Positions 49,351 to 61,800 are shown, counted from the stretch's first letter. The stretch is DNA of 64,000 bases from Panulirus ornatus (GCF_036320965.1 NC_092265.1:5622001-5686000), one strand, 5' to 3'. The notes: generated from the letters alone by a model not told the origin. Numbers and translations: made by a program.

Positions 49351-49436
49351 AAGGAGATGGTTATAGAGAAGTTGATATCTGTAATTGTCTAAGAAGGAGA
49401 TGGTTATAGGGAAGTCAATGTCTGTAATTGTCTGAC
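49351..49436. repeat. 43-base tandem duplication in the 3' UTR
   Basis: AAGGAGATGGTTATAGAGAA and CTGTAATTGTCT recur after exactly 43 bases with three or four substitutions. Confidence 0.9.
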
Positions 49437-49552
49437 AGCTCAAATTATATTATGACACATGAATTGTATTTGGCAAGTATTTTAACTAGAAAGAATTTTT
49501 CTCTGTGGTAGAGAAAGTATCCTTCAAGAATTCAGCCCAAAATTTAATTAAG

Positions 49553-49558
49553 AATAAA
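49553..49558 (+). terminator. AATAAA polyadenylation signal candidate 1
   Basis: Canonical hexamer 436 bases after the caspase stop codon. Confidence 0.4.
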
Positions 49559-50185
49559 ATTTCATTTAGTATTTGAAATACTTCTGTGATTCAGTGTTGC
49601 AGTTGATTTCTCGAAGGCACAGTATTTTATATTAGTTTTACATATGCAGTTGAATATCACATCTAAAGAGCTTCAGCCATTCATTAGAAAAAGTAGGAAC
49701 CTAGTTTATATGGTAAGTGTCTTTCATTAGTATGAATAATAAGAACTTAGCTTGTATATAATGCAAGAACTAAAACCTGTGGACTTTTTGTGTATTTGAA
49801 TACTACTGCCATAATTTTAATCAAGACAGCTTCATATCTTTAGTTAGTCATTGGTTTAAGTATAATTGAACAAAACATCACCCCTTTGTATAAGTACTTT
49901 AGGTGCTTTGCAAGCTATATCCACAATAATCTTTTATGACATGCACATTGGATGTGCCTTATGTGATAACTGCCCGGTTGACCCCACAGTACAAGTTATT
50001 GCACAGTAACAAAGTCTTTCAAGTTTGCTCTTTCATATGTGGTGACTGTAGTCCAAATTGAATATGATTGGATGATTTATATGCAGGTCTTTCAAAGGAA
50101 ACTGATCTCAACATAGTTTAGTGAATTAATCATGAATCAGTGTGTATATTTTTTATTTGCAAAAGTATTTTCCGTGATTGTATGT

Positions 50186-50191
50186 AATAAA
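50186..50191 (+). terminator. AATAAA polyadenylation signal candidate 2
   Basis: Canonical hexamer followed by AAACC, about 1.07 kb after the stop codon. Confidence 0.4.
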
Positions 50192-50514
50192 AACCATCGA
50201 TATCTGACTAATATGCCCTCCGTGACTGTAAAGTACATTATTAAAAGAATGTGTTCATCATCTACAATACACTTCTAATCACATTCACATCATGTTTTTG
50301 GAACTACTTTGTATTCTGTAACCATTTACTTCATTTTCATTTCTGTTGGATGAATCAGGTGCATACAACCTTTTAGTTAACTCATATATACCCTCAACTA
50401 CAAACTGAATTGTACTATGACTATGGTGAAGAGAAGAGTTTTTTATAAATTACTTTACCATAAAGAAAGAAATAGCTTATTCCATAGATTATTCAGTATA
50501 AGAGAGTGAACATG

Positions 50515-50520
50515 AATAAA
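50515..50520 (+). terminator. AATAAA polyadenylation signal candidate 3
   Basis: Canonical hexamer about 1.4 kb after the stop codon. Confidence 0.35.
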
Positions 50521-50904
50521 CTGAATGTATTTATGATTGGGGTTGTCCTTTACCAGCAGTACTGGGATGGGGATCCCAATTCTTTAGAATTGATTCCCCC
50601 CATAAAGTGGTCATATATGCACTTGATCTAGTCCATGTAAAGATGTCAATGATAATAATTTTTGAAACAAAATATAATAGATGACAACACTTGAGACAGG
50701 TTCTCTGATACAAATAATCAGTATCATTCTTGATTTGTGATAGTTGTGTGAATCTGCTAATGATGATTTTTCTAATACTTGGACCTCACAAATTTTGGGT
50801 GTTTTTTGATAGAACCAAGAATTTTTTATCATGTTTATAGATTTATACAATATTTTTATGTTAACATCTTTATATCAAACTTTATCATAAAACAGGATTT
50901 TTCG

Positions 50905-50966
50905 AGGCCAAGTGAGGATTTTCCCTCTTGGGCTCAGTCCTCTGTTCTTGGAGCTACCTCGATAGT
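50905..50966 (+). mobile_element. SINE-like element, 3' scrap
   Basis: GAGGCCAAGTGAGGATTTTC, GGCTCAGTCCTCTGTTCTTG and GCTACCTCGATAG match the last 60 bases or so of the SINE-like family. Confidence 0.7.
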
Positions 50967-51950
50967 GTGAAACTGATTAGTGTTGAATTTGATATAGAAT
51001 TAATTAAAAACCAAATAAGATAATCAGAATTTTGAATTATAGTTTTTGTCAGTCACCAGTGTGTATGTGACTTTGGGATATATTTTTAGTAACTCTGTAT
51101 ATTGCTCAATGTTGATTTTTTTTAGATGTACTTTTTGTCCTGATTAAGAATATTTTTGAAAGTTCACATACATTTGAATTTTGACTGGATTGTAAGATAT
51201 CCTTCAAATGCCTAGTAAATGTACATGTCAGATGTTGCTTTCAAATTTATCATGTAAGAGGTCTTTGTAGTTTGCTCGATGGATAAAAACCTCTTTCTTT
51301 TATATATCGTCTGTCATACGGGCATTTTGTTTATGGAGAAATAGTATTTAACAGTCCAGGGACATCAGAATGAATGGGAACAATATCACAAATAATAGTG
51401 AAAACAGTTTTACATATCCTAAAACACTTGTCTCGAAAGATTAGAGGCATTTGATGTGGTACTTTAGTTTGCTTGTTCAAGATGATGTAATAACTTTAAT
51501 CCTACATTATACATATATCTTCAGTTTTGTTACTGATGTGTGTTTCTCATGACATGTTTTTTCTGATGCATTTAATCATTACTCATTATTTACTGGCATT
51601 TATTCACTCTTCACTGTTATAGTGATTTACATTATTGAAATTTCCTAAACAAAATGCATTGATTTATAATTAAACAATTGCTTGATTTAGGATGGTGACA
51701 CGTCTCTCATGAAGTTCCATATATACTTGTAGACATATAGTGTTAGGTTATTATTTAAGTTTGAATCTTAATGTGTTTTTAGTTTGTGCACTTTATTTGT
51801 TTTACTAATGAGATGGCATTGTATTGATGTTTTTCAAACTGATACAGCTGGCAGAATTGCATGTATTTCAATTCTTGATGTTGAGGATTATGAATTAGCC
51901 ATATGACTTGTATTCTTCTTCTTTAGTGTGAAAGGGCTGGGTTGTGTTTA

Positions 51951-52150
51951 TTGTAAGGATAGTTTGTTAGATATGGCAGAATTTAGGGTGGACTACATGT
52001 AAGCAAAATAAGAAAAAAATGAAAGTATGCTAAATTGGATTTAGATACTGTTGTAAGGATAGTTTGTTAGATATGGCAGAATTTAGGGTGGACTACATGT
52101 AAGCAAAATAAGAAAAAAATGAAAGTATGCTAAATTGGATTTAAATACTG
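51951..52150. repeat. 100-base perfect-length tandem duplication
   Basis: 51951-52050 and 52051-52150 are identical except one G to A change (52044 versus 52144). Unit start TTGTAAGGATAGTTTGTTAG. Confidence 0.98.
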
Positions 52151-55100
52151 TAGTACTGATATATGATGACACCATTAATCAGTGAAAGCTTTAAAACATA
52201 CCATTTTGTAAGAAAAAAGTTAAACCTTTTCAATGTATACCAAAACTCTGACCATTTCAAACTTAACAGAATTTGATTTGTTGTGGATATCTTTGGGATG
52301 GAGTGCTTATGTTGCCAATTCTTGCCCTTGCTGAAATATCATGGATTATATTTCTTGTCAGTTCATTAAGCAGTGTGTAGTTCATACATGAATAAGTTGT
52401 GTATAAACATGCCTAATTGGTATGAATAGTGCCAGGTCTTCATAGTTTGGACTATTGTGCCATAATTTTTTTTAGTTAAAAGAAATATGAATGACACTTT
52501 TTATTTGTCTGCAATCCCCTCTTCTGCATATACTTGAAACTGTCATATTCAGAAAAGCTCTCTGTTATCTTCCAGAAAAGAATTGCAAAAACCCTGCACA
52601 GATATTATCATATAACACTCAAAGATTCTCAATATTTTTTTAATGCTAATGTATACAGTGAATATATGCTTTGGTAATGTGGTAAAAAATCATCAGTGTA
52701 TGGGAAATAAGGGGGTGGAGCAGAAGATTTTGGTATTTGCAATATCTTATGATTTGCAATAGCCTTGATGTCCACATTTGTAGGTAATCGAGTGTTTACA
52801 GTTATTCAAGATGTTGATACATATAGCTTTGAAGTATAAACAGTATTGACTAAAAATATTAAGAGTACCATAACATACTGAATGTATAGGTTTTTTATGT
52901 TTTGCATGTAATATTAGTTGCTATGTAATAAGTACAGAAAGTTTATAGAAATAACAGAAGTATAAGGGGATTGAGATACTAAAAAGACATTCTTTAATCT
53001 TTTATTACGAATAATGCCAACATAGTAATCCATTGTTCATAGACCATTAAGTGGACCATAGTCTTATAGTTGTTGACCCCAGTCAGTTTTGTGCCATACT
53101 GTTCATTATTTACTACAAAAACTGCATATACTGATATTTATAGCTAGGCAGTTTGGACTTATTTCACAGAAAAATACTAGAGTACAGGTAGTTCCCCTCT
53201 AAATATTAGTTAAATATATCTTCATTATCTGTATGAATCTGTGCTTCCTGAAATATTACTGAACATTCATCAGAAACATGAGCATTTTCTTTTTTGCAAT
53301 TGAGGCAAAAAATGAATGATTTCACATATGAGGTAACCCAAGTTATTTACTGCAGTTCTGTTGTAGTCAGTGGGACCAGTCACTTTGCACATCTGATTGC
53401 ATTTATGTATTTTTTATCACTGGCTGATGGCAAGGAAGTGAGCTGAGGTAAAATCGCATCAAAATATGCTTGGAATACTGAATATTATTATAGCATTGGA
53501 GGAAGGGTGGTCTATTAGAAGTCATATTCTATTATTTCCAAATTTTTCTTAGGGAAATCCTGAGATAAAATAACATTTGTAATGGAAACCTACCTTATTT
53601 CTTCAAGGCTGGAGAGTTCAGGGAGTAGCAAAGAATAGTAGATAGAGATAGATAGCAAAGGATATTCTGAATCTGAGGGAAATACCTCCAGGGTGTCCTT
53701 GAGTCACCTAAGTCACCTGTACACAAATGGGACTTGCATGGGGTGCAAACTACTCTCCTTGTGCTCTTGATGCTCATTAATGTTCAGCTCTTCAGCGAAT
53801 GTGAGATGTTTCCAGGATATCTTAGCATGCACGGAATGATAGTACTCATATCTGCCATAATTCATACTGAAGTACATACTTTAAAGAATAGAAGAATAAC
53901 TGCAATTGTGTTAAAATATGCATTAAGTTTGTGTGTGTGTTGACCAGATTGGCACTTATTGCATCATGGTGGGCAGAGATCAAGCCATCTTGTTTCACCT
54001 TGAGATTTTTACTCAAGTTACCTTTGTTGGTAGAAATGCACAAAAGATAACATTGTACTAAATTACTATAAATCAGTATAAAACTATGTATGAGTGAAAA
54101 AAGAGCATTGCTCCATGCTCCAAGTTGATGTTCACAAGGCTGTAGATTGAATATGCAATGTAACAGACTTTTACAGAAATGTATGTTAGAAACCATGCTT
54201 AGTCCAGTGGGTTCTGAAGGGGCCATTAGAAGCCCAATTCTGATATTTTGAAGTTTGTTAGAATGCGGGTTTACTGTCCTTCTTGTTTATCAGTAAGAAT
54301 AATATCAAAGGTGTTTGTTTAGAAAGTTTTGTCAAGAATATGTTTGTCTTGTATTTTGATAAAGCCCTCAATGTTTTCTTAGGTTATGGGTCAGTAATAT
54401 AGGTAGTTTGAATACATTGTTTATGTAATGGAACTAATGAAGATAATATATTTTTGACTACAACTCCTTGGGCAGCATATGCTTTTGATGATAAAATATC
54501 AAGCGAAATTTTAAATGTTTAAGGTTAGAGTTAATTCTTTTTCATATCAAAAGAAAAGCATTTATTATGACTTTTTTAATTGGTTCCAACAGATTGCACA
54601 AAAGAGTTCACTTATTTAGGTGAAGTGAGATAATGCCTAATTTTGTTTGATAGATCAACCACTGATATGAATGCCTCACATAATGGAGCATGAAAGCCAT
54701 CACTGTTAATTCAAGAAAAAAGCATCTTCAAGTTGATATTTGGTCACATTTCCTTGCAGATGTATCAGTATTATTTGTCTCAGGAAGATTACTTTTTTAG
54801 GTAGGTGTATTGTCTTCATTATTCAGTTTTCATAAACCATGTAGTGTCCTATTGCATTACATACCCTTTTCCCACTGAAATTAAACACACTGATCAGCCA
54901 AACATGTACCAATATTGTAATTGACATGTGCTGTTCATGAAGCTGGAGCTGCATCTTTGTCATTAACTGTCATAGACATTTTGTCAAGTTCATTAATGTA
55001 AACTTGTTTGTTAAAGCGTGTAGCAAAATTGTGACCTGTTAGTCATTGAAGGCAGTAACTGAAACTTTATAGTTAATGACTGGAGTATTTTATTTTAATT

Positions 55101-55800
55101 TTTTGTCAAACTCGGCAGACAATTTTTAAGCACTTGCTCTTACCTTAACAATAAAATTGTAACCTGTTAAACAACAACAGCCACCCTTTAGGTTTTTGGT
55201 CAGTCAAGTCATAAGAATGCTTCATAAACTTGTCTTATAATTTAATCTGATTTACTGCAGATGAAGAGTATGTACCATCAATTTAGTGCAGTTTTGTACT
55301 TCTCATGGGTTGACCATGGAAAGTTGTATGGTTGTGCTCCTTTACTTCATGTAGTGGTTAAGTTATTGACTGCCACATCCTTAAGTGCAATAAGAGTATC
55401 ATTATAATTGTTTGTATTACTTAAATACCTTAATTTTGAATGTGTACTGTTGACCATGGAGTGTAATATAGTTAGGCTTTTTTCTTTTTTGTCATATATC
55501 ACTTGTATATACGTTACTGATGTGTGTATGCTGTGCAGAAGAAAAAATTGTCATGGATCATTTATTTCACTTTATTACCCACATTGTAGATATCAGTGCC
55601 ACTGTATCTTGTATATCTTCATTATTAGCTTCTTAAATTGTATACAAACACAAGAAACTTTTTAATGTTTCCCTCCTTGTTTTAAACATCCTAGAGTGGT
55701 GTTGAGCCTTAGAATGATACTGTCACCAGCAATAATAATTTACCCTCAAAGATTTTACAGCTGTCAGTAACAGTATTGGGTAAGGACTCTGAGAGTATGG

Positions 55801-56140
55801 GTTGGCAGCTGTAGTAGTGACACTGGTGAACCTGGCAGCCAAAAATATGAATACATGGCTACATGGAAAGAAGAAAGATGCATTTTGATGAAGAATAATG
55901 ATATACGAGGAAATGATAGTGATCACTGTCATGAAGTTTATTGCAGGCCACATCTTGAGTGCCAATATCAGATCTTGCATTTGGCAACTGTGGTTGTGAT
56001 ACCAGTGAACCTGGCAGCCAAAAATATATATGTGTGGCTACATGGGAAAAAGAGGGAGGGTTTTGATGGAAAATAGTCATATACAGGGATATGATAATGA
56101 TCACTGTTTTGAAGCTTAATTTGGTCCACATGACAATTAC
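55801..56140. repeat. Diverged tandem duplication of about 180 bases
   Basis: GTGAACCTGGCAGCCAAAAA, TGGCTACATGG, a GATGAAGAATAATGATATAC-like stretch and TGATCACTGT recur in the same order after about 180 bases, with many substitutions. Confidence 0.85.
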
Positions 56141-57314
56141 AAGGAAAAAAATAGAGCAAATGAAAAAAACAACTGAATACTTGGGAGTTATTTGAAACTA
56201 AAAACAGTTAGAATCAAATTGGTAGGATACTTTTTCAAGCCAAGAAAAAAGAACTAAAGAATAATATTCATTGATGTTTCATGTTGTGCATGATCACCTG
56301 ATGAAGAGATGGAAATGAGTTGAAAGAACTCAAAAACCACAAACGAAATGATCTGGAGCACATGAATTCCTATGATACTCTCTGAAAGAACTTGATTTAA
56401 AAGAATGAGATACATGCATGGCAGCAAAAGTGAAGCACAATGAGTAACATCTTGAATCTGAAAGTATCTCGAGGTAGATACAGAAAGGTCAAGAATAGTC
56501 CTTAGGACATACCAAAAAATACCAGATGAAATTTCATGAGTACCCCTATAATAGCTTGAAAGAATACTCAGTGCAATACCAGGAGGAATGAGAAACATGC
56601 ATGGAATGACTACAGAATATTAAAGAAAATTAAACTCAATACTGGTTAATCCTGAATGAATCTCGGCTAGATGACACTCAAGATGAATGGCAACGGAGTG
56701 AAGTATATCATTACTTGTACAATGGAACAAGCAAGACTAATGAGTGGTTCACATTTGAGCATGATCGTTTCGGCAACAAAAAAAATCAATAGTTTAAAAA
56801 GTGGAAAAAAGAGGTAGGACGGGAAAGGGATAGTTTGAAGTGGAAGAGGAGGCTGACGTGTGTATGGTGTTTTTCATGCATATTGATGATTATCTGGAAG
56901 GGTATTCTTGGTGACATTTATATACCCCCGTCAGACTGGGGTGTGTATGTATCAAAGTTCTTTGTTCTTTTTTTAAGGAATTTCCTAATCTAAGCTAAAC
57001 ATTGTTCAATGTGTACATCGATAGATGGCTGGAGCCTCCCTGAGTGCTTTGAGGCTCGGGGGAACCAAGGGTGTTCCATATTTGTACTGCTGTCGAGATC
57101 TCAGAGTTGTCTATAGTTTGTATCATGGTTGTCTTCAATGCTTTGCTAAACTTTTTTGAGCTTATCGACATGGGGCGATTGGTTTTATCTTTAATCGCTC
57201 ATGCTGTTCTGCGATATTTGAATGTAGAGGTGTTTTTCACTTGTGATGAATCGTAGAGCTTTATTTCATATCGTTTGTAACCAGAATGCGTGATTTGGAG
57301 CTGTATCTACATAG

Positions 57315-57315
<1 letters not shown>

Positions 57316-57406
<91 letters not shown>
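57316..57406. repeat. (CT)n microsatellite
   Basis: A pure CT run of about 45 repeats. Confidence 0.98.
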
Positions 57407-57409
<3 letters not shown>

Positions 57410-58515
57410 TTGCATTAAACGCTATGAATTCACTGGACCACAATCACAATCCCAGTGCAGGTTCCCTCTCAGGGTAATTAACCGTATTCACTGCAAGTTT
57501 ATCGCGTAAAGTTAACAAGATATCCGTAGTTTAACAAGATGATTATTACACACAACAGCTAGTTTGCTTATTACAAGGGCATTTGTGGTGATGGACTGAT
57601 GGTGTCTCGCTTTCGTAATGAAGTATGTGAGAGTTTGTTTATGTTTGTATAACAGTTCGTCAGCATTAAACAGAGTAAGCTTTCATGGTATTTTTGATGT
57701 ACTATTGTGGTTATTTGCAATATTTCGTGTGTTTGATGTGGTACCATATACCAAAAGTGATTGGCAACCGTGGGTGGTGGTGTGCCTGATATCCAACATT
57801 CCGCAGCTCATAGTGCTTGGGTGGGAGTTGTAACAGGTTTAATGCCAACTCTCTCCACTCTCCTCCCTAGGGAACTATGTGAACAAATAATGGTGTTTTC
57901 TGTTGAGTGGTTGATACTAGTGTTTTAGTTTTCATGTCGCTGACTCGGTAATATTTTGGCCTGAAATTCAAGTGAAGAATCTCCCGTGAGCATGAATATA
58001 CAAACATTATTCATTCAAAGACAATTTCAGTTTTTTATGCCGTCAGACTTATTTAAGTGGATTAAAGAATTATTTAAAGGAAGATAATTTTTCCGTGCAT
58101 GCAGACCACTCTGCGCTGATTGGAACAAGTTATGAGGAATGGTGATCCAATAGAGGTAAGTGCAACTCTTGGATTGTTTACGAGGCAAAAGATGTCCTAC
58201 TAATTTCATGTGGTAAATGCAAGATATTTTGATGCTGGTTGAATATGTTGATTAGCAAGCATTTCCTGTGTTATAAATGATAAATACATTTATACATTTT
58301 ATCGCAATATTCTCGAGAGGAATTTTGGTCACTGTAGTACCTCTGGGTCACAGTTCTTGTCCCTGAATGTTTCCCTGTGTTGAACAGCACAGAGTGCAAG
58401 TGCAAGGGAAGTGTATATTATACGTAAAATTGTAATTGGTTAGGTGCAAATTAGATAAATAATGATGGCTCCGGAGTGGATATTTTGGGGAGTGCCTATG
58501 AGATATTAAGCCGGG

Positions 58516-58518
<3 letters not shown>

Positions 58519-58592
<74 letters not shown>
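58519..58592. repeat. (CT)n microsatellite
   Basis: A pure CT run of about 37 repeats. Confidence 0.98.
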
Positions 58593-58593
<1 letters not shown>

Positions 58594-59977
58594 ACTTTTT
58601 TATTTACTAAAAATATCTTAAATTATGACAGCAACAAACTCATACACAAAGTGGGATCAGCAGCAGGGGTTTGAGTGTTCTATCACCTACCAGGCTGCTA
58701 TGAGTGAGCGGAGGTTCTTTTTTCGTTTGGTGCCTTTGTTTCGATCACACGACATGAAGGGTAGGGGGAGGTGAAGGTCAAGGAAGATAAGCTGGCAATC
58801 ATCAGATACGCGTGGTACAAGTTCACCGATAAGTGTGGGATTCACTGTGCTCCTCGCAACAACCTCATCGTCAAACAAACAGTTCCTACCTTTCCGTGGG
58901 AGATGCTGACTTAGGATGTACGTACATCCCCATTAGGCGAGCAAATTACAGAATGAAGTTGGTGTGTGACGTTGAGTTGAAAGATAGAATAAAGATGAGT
59001 GAAGGGTGGCTTGATCACAAAGTAGACAGTGAACATTTCATCGGAAGATGTAAGGATATAACAACAAAATGACAAATTAAGAAACATTTGAAAAAGGTTT
59101 AAGAGAATACTTTCATCTTTTAAGAGTGGTAGATGGTAAACTGAATGAGAATGTAAATGTGGCCAGCATTTTAAAATTTTTTTGGTAATACATGGAACCT
59201 CAGCACAGCACGAACAGTTAGTAATTACAAATGGTTAATTACACGGGTACAGCATCCACGTATGTAATTAATTAATGAATAATCACGTGATTACAAAGAG
59301 CGTGAGTGGGTCATGTTTAATTGCATATAAAGCAAGTCTGGGGGACGGAACACTGAAGGGAAAGATTGTAGACTGTCGGTTTTGTTTTTATTAGGGATGG
59401 AGAGTTGAGTAATGGAAGGAAGATTGTGAAGAGGAAGAATACATTATGTAGTGATGGAAGGTTGTTGATGTAGTGGTGGAAGGTAGATCTACAGTGATGG
59501 ATGGAGGTGTGGTGGTTGATTGTGAGGAGCAGAGTGTGGTGAGGGTGGAAGACGGAGTACCGAGTACCATTTTACAAAATTGATACGCAATAGCATAGTA
59601 ATTAAGGTGCAAATGGTTACAGCAGGAATGTACTACATATCTAAACATGATTACATGACTAGGCGTTATAAAGTGATTGATACAAGAAAATTCTTGTTGG
59701 GTTACATGACTGATAAGTAACATGCTATCAAAGATACAGATTATCAGTACGTAAAATTATTTACAAGATATTCAGTGACTAGAATTGGGCATTGATTATA
59801 CACTTGCATGCATTTGTTTATATAAGAAATTCAGATACTTTCAACGTATTTGAAATGACTAGACATATTTTGTATAACTTGGCGGTTTATTTCGACGTTG
59901 ATATTGCTTTCGATTTTCATACATTTCACTGCGCAAGTTTTTATCTGAGCATAATTCAAGTTATTCTTTATTTCTAG

Positions 59978-60098
59978 GTTTAAAGTCAGGAACGAGCTGG
60001 CCAGTAGCTGTATGGTTAGAAAAACACACCACCACAAAATTAACAATCAGACTGCGCTGAGAAATGGCTGGTTGCCCCTAAATAACGCCTCGTCACAG
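59978..60098 (+). other. Exon-like segment 1
   Basis: Preceded by TTCTTTATTTCTAG and followed by the donor ACAG|GTACGT. A frame is open throughout after the first base (FKVRNELASSCMVRKTHHH, then NNQTALRNGWLPLNNASSQ), with an ATG at 60012. A strong donor (ATAGAG|GTAAGT) at 58156 could belong to a leader exon upstream. No family is recognised, and spliced non-coding RNA is equally possible. Confidence 0.35.
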
Positions 60099-60240
60099 GT
60101 ACGTATATCACAATGTATATTGCTAGTGTCACATTGTCCAACAGAGTTTATGATGTCCATATGGGTTATTTCTTGGATATCAAACGATTGGAACTTTTTA
60201 TGTCTGTATTTTTACTGATTCGTCTGTGATGTCTTTTCAG

Positions 60241-60319
60241 TTGCTTCAAAAGGTTTTCACAAAGTCTCAGCAGCTGACTGGGGTTTCCTTGACCTAATTC
60301 AACATCAGCTTTATTACAA
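60241..60319 (+). other. Exon-like segment 2, MATH-like in one frame
   Basis: Preceded by GATGTCTTTTCAG and followed by ACAA|GTAAGT, both strong sites. In the frame starting at base 3 it reads ASKGFHKVSAADWGFLDLI, then QHQLYYK. The DWGFxxLI core with FxKV before it resembles the DWGFKKFI strand of SPOP-type MATH domains. Joined to segment 1 in phase this frame would need an upstream stop to be avoided, so the two may not be consecutive coding exons. The joined ATG frame from 60012 instead gives a 47-residue ORF ending at 60297. Confidence 0.35.
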
Positions 60320-60439
60320 GTAAGTTTATTATCTTTTCCTGTGGTGTCTAGAAGGAACACCCTCACTAACTGCTTCCGAGATTCACAACACTCCTATTTT
60401 CTAGTCATATAAATTCCCAGCTTTACAGAGACCAAGAAA

Positions 60440-60680
60440 TTAGAGGGTGACTTGTGAAGATACGAGTCTGGTGGTGGAGGTGAGTTGTGGATGAGTCTGG
60501 TGGTGGAGGAACGAGTCCAGGATGAGTTCCGTGAGGAATTGTTAGGTCGTGGATGAGTTAGGTGGGGAGGGTGAGTCGTGGCTGAGTCAGTTGGGGATAG
60601 GTGAATCGTGGATGAGTAGGTCAGATGGTGAGAGGTGAGTTGTGAATGAGTCAGTTGGGGAAGGGATAAGCACTGAATTA
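60440..60680. repeat. GT/GA-rich minisatellite
   Basis: Irregular 30-38 base units around GGTGAGTCGTGGATGAGTC and GGTGGGGAGGGTGAG. Diverged. Confidence 0.65.
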
Positions 60681-60777
60681 GTTAGTGGTTCAAGAAGGAA
60701 AAAACTAGAATGGTTACGGTGGAGACAAGAGTGAGTAGAAATGAAAACAGTCTAACAGTTAAAAATGGGCAAAGTTC

Positions 60778-61290
60778 ATGTCTGAAGGTAGAGTTATGGA
60801 AACAGACATCAGGGTTACCGTGTTGGGTGACGAAAGGAATGAAAAGCTTAGCTTTACCATTGTTGGGGATTCTTTAGTTAGACATTTAGATGCAGAGTTT
60901 TGTGGTATAAGCAGTAATTGGAGGAGAATGTGCTACCCTGGGGCCATGTTGGAAGACCTGTCACACAAGATTCATGACAGCAAGGGACACTGCTGAAGAC
61001 ACTGTAGCTGTTGTTCAGGTTGGGGCCAACAACATGGCTCTAGGTAGGGGTGTAGAGATCCTTCATAAGTATAGTGCACTTGATAAAAAGTTTAAAGAAA
61101 GTCGATGGAATCCTATTTCAGCAGGATTTCTTCATAAATATGATGTTGGTAATGTCCATACTCTGCATAGGCTGCTAGGCATGAGTAACACAGTACCGAA
61201 ATTCTGTAAGGTCGATGTAGTTGACTACACAGATATGTGGGATAGTTTCAGTGGGTATTGGAGTTTGTTTACCAAAGATGGCTTACATTT
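60778..61290 (+). mobile_element. LINE ORF1 remnant with SGNH-esterase-like motifs
   Basis: Two overlapping frames (60778-60996 and 60974-61290) carry VVGDSL-type TIVGDSLVRHLDAEFCGI (block I, GDS), RRMCYPGAMLEDL, then VAVVQVGANNMALGRG (block III, GxN) and TKDGLHLNA (block V, DGxH). Order and spacing fit the SGNH/GDSL esterase fold found in ORF1 of some CR1/L2-type LINEs. One frameshift separates the halves, so the copy is inactive. Ser in GDS and His in DGLH are both retained. Confidence 0.7.
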
Positions 61291-61415
61291 AAACGCAACC
61301 CATCCCAGGCGCAACACGACCAACCCCACCCCATCCCAACCTCGGCGCCATTCGCCCACCCCTCACACCACTCTACCACAGGCCCTGCACAACCCACCAC
61401 CACCCCTCGCCCGCT
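61285..61415. repeat. C-rich minisatellite, left block
   Basis: CAACCCATCCCAGGCGCAAC and related CCCCACCCCA/CCACCCC units. It follows the ORF1 remnant directly and resembles the block at 62095-62450. Confidence 0.65.
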
Positions 61416-61429
61416 AATCTTGTCACTGA

Positions 61430-61800
61430 AAATGTAGCCTTCATCTGAAAGACTGAAAGCCCTAAAATTATCCTCCCCTAAAAAGCGTAGACTCCGAGGG
61501 GACCTGACAGTTTTCAAAATACTGAATAATTACAGCATATACCAAGATTTCTTCACTGTAGACAGATTAACTAGATGAAACTTAGAGATATTGATAAAAA
61601 TAACTGGTCATATAACGGAAGTTGTAATTAATGAGCATGAAATTTATAGAGAAATTATCAATTGTTGCCGTTTTGTGCCTTTTCCTGCTACATGCGTCCC
61701 CAGCACCCTCTTTAGAGGAGCTCGAGTGAGACCATAATGCCGACCCATCCCCAAGGCCTCTTCAGCTCTTGGCTGCCCTGTAGCTAAATACTACATTGCT
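61430..61800 (+). mobile_element. CR1/L2-like LINE ORF2 C-terminus and 3' UTR
   Basis: A plus-strand frame reads KALKLSSPKKRRLRGDLTVF, KILNNYSIYQDFFTVD. This is the classical C-terminal segment 'L.sLe.RRlRGDLI.vyKilnG.d..d...fF' of CR1/L2-type polymerases. Then comes a degraded stretch and LFRGARVRP, GCPVAKYY near the end. With the ORF1 remnant upstream it looks like one element with most of ORF2 deleted. Confidence 0.7.

Larger units (their letters stand above)
49118..50540 (+). other. Probable caspase 3' UTR
   Basis: AT-rich and free of repeats apart from a 43-base tandem duplication at 49351-49436. AATAAA occurs at 49553, 50186 and 50515. A donor-like CTAG|GTAAGA sits four bases after the stop codon. 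The transcript end is not known, so the right boundary is an estimate. Confidence 0.5.
50970..57000. other. AT-rich DNA without recognised genes
   Basis: No coding exon with splice signals is visible. Two tandem duplications are listed separately. The rest appears single-copy as far as one window can show. Some of it may be distal 3' UTR of the caspase. Confidence 0.45.

Noticed and set aside
49142..49351. 69-codon open frame in the caspase 3' UTR
   Set aside because: It starts with TTG, follows the real stop codon and shows no family; the caspase ends normally at KVFFTPKY.
57618..57833. Hydrophobic plus-strand open frame of 71 codons
   Set aside because: Hydrophobicity follows from the T-rich sequence; no splice signals or family resemblance.
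58687..58878. Minus-strand open frame ending ...KKNLRSLIAAW next to a GTAGGT donor
   Set aside because: The composition looks coding-like and the donor is fair, but there is no clear acceptor, no ATG at the frame start and no recognisable similarity.
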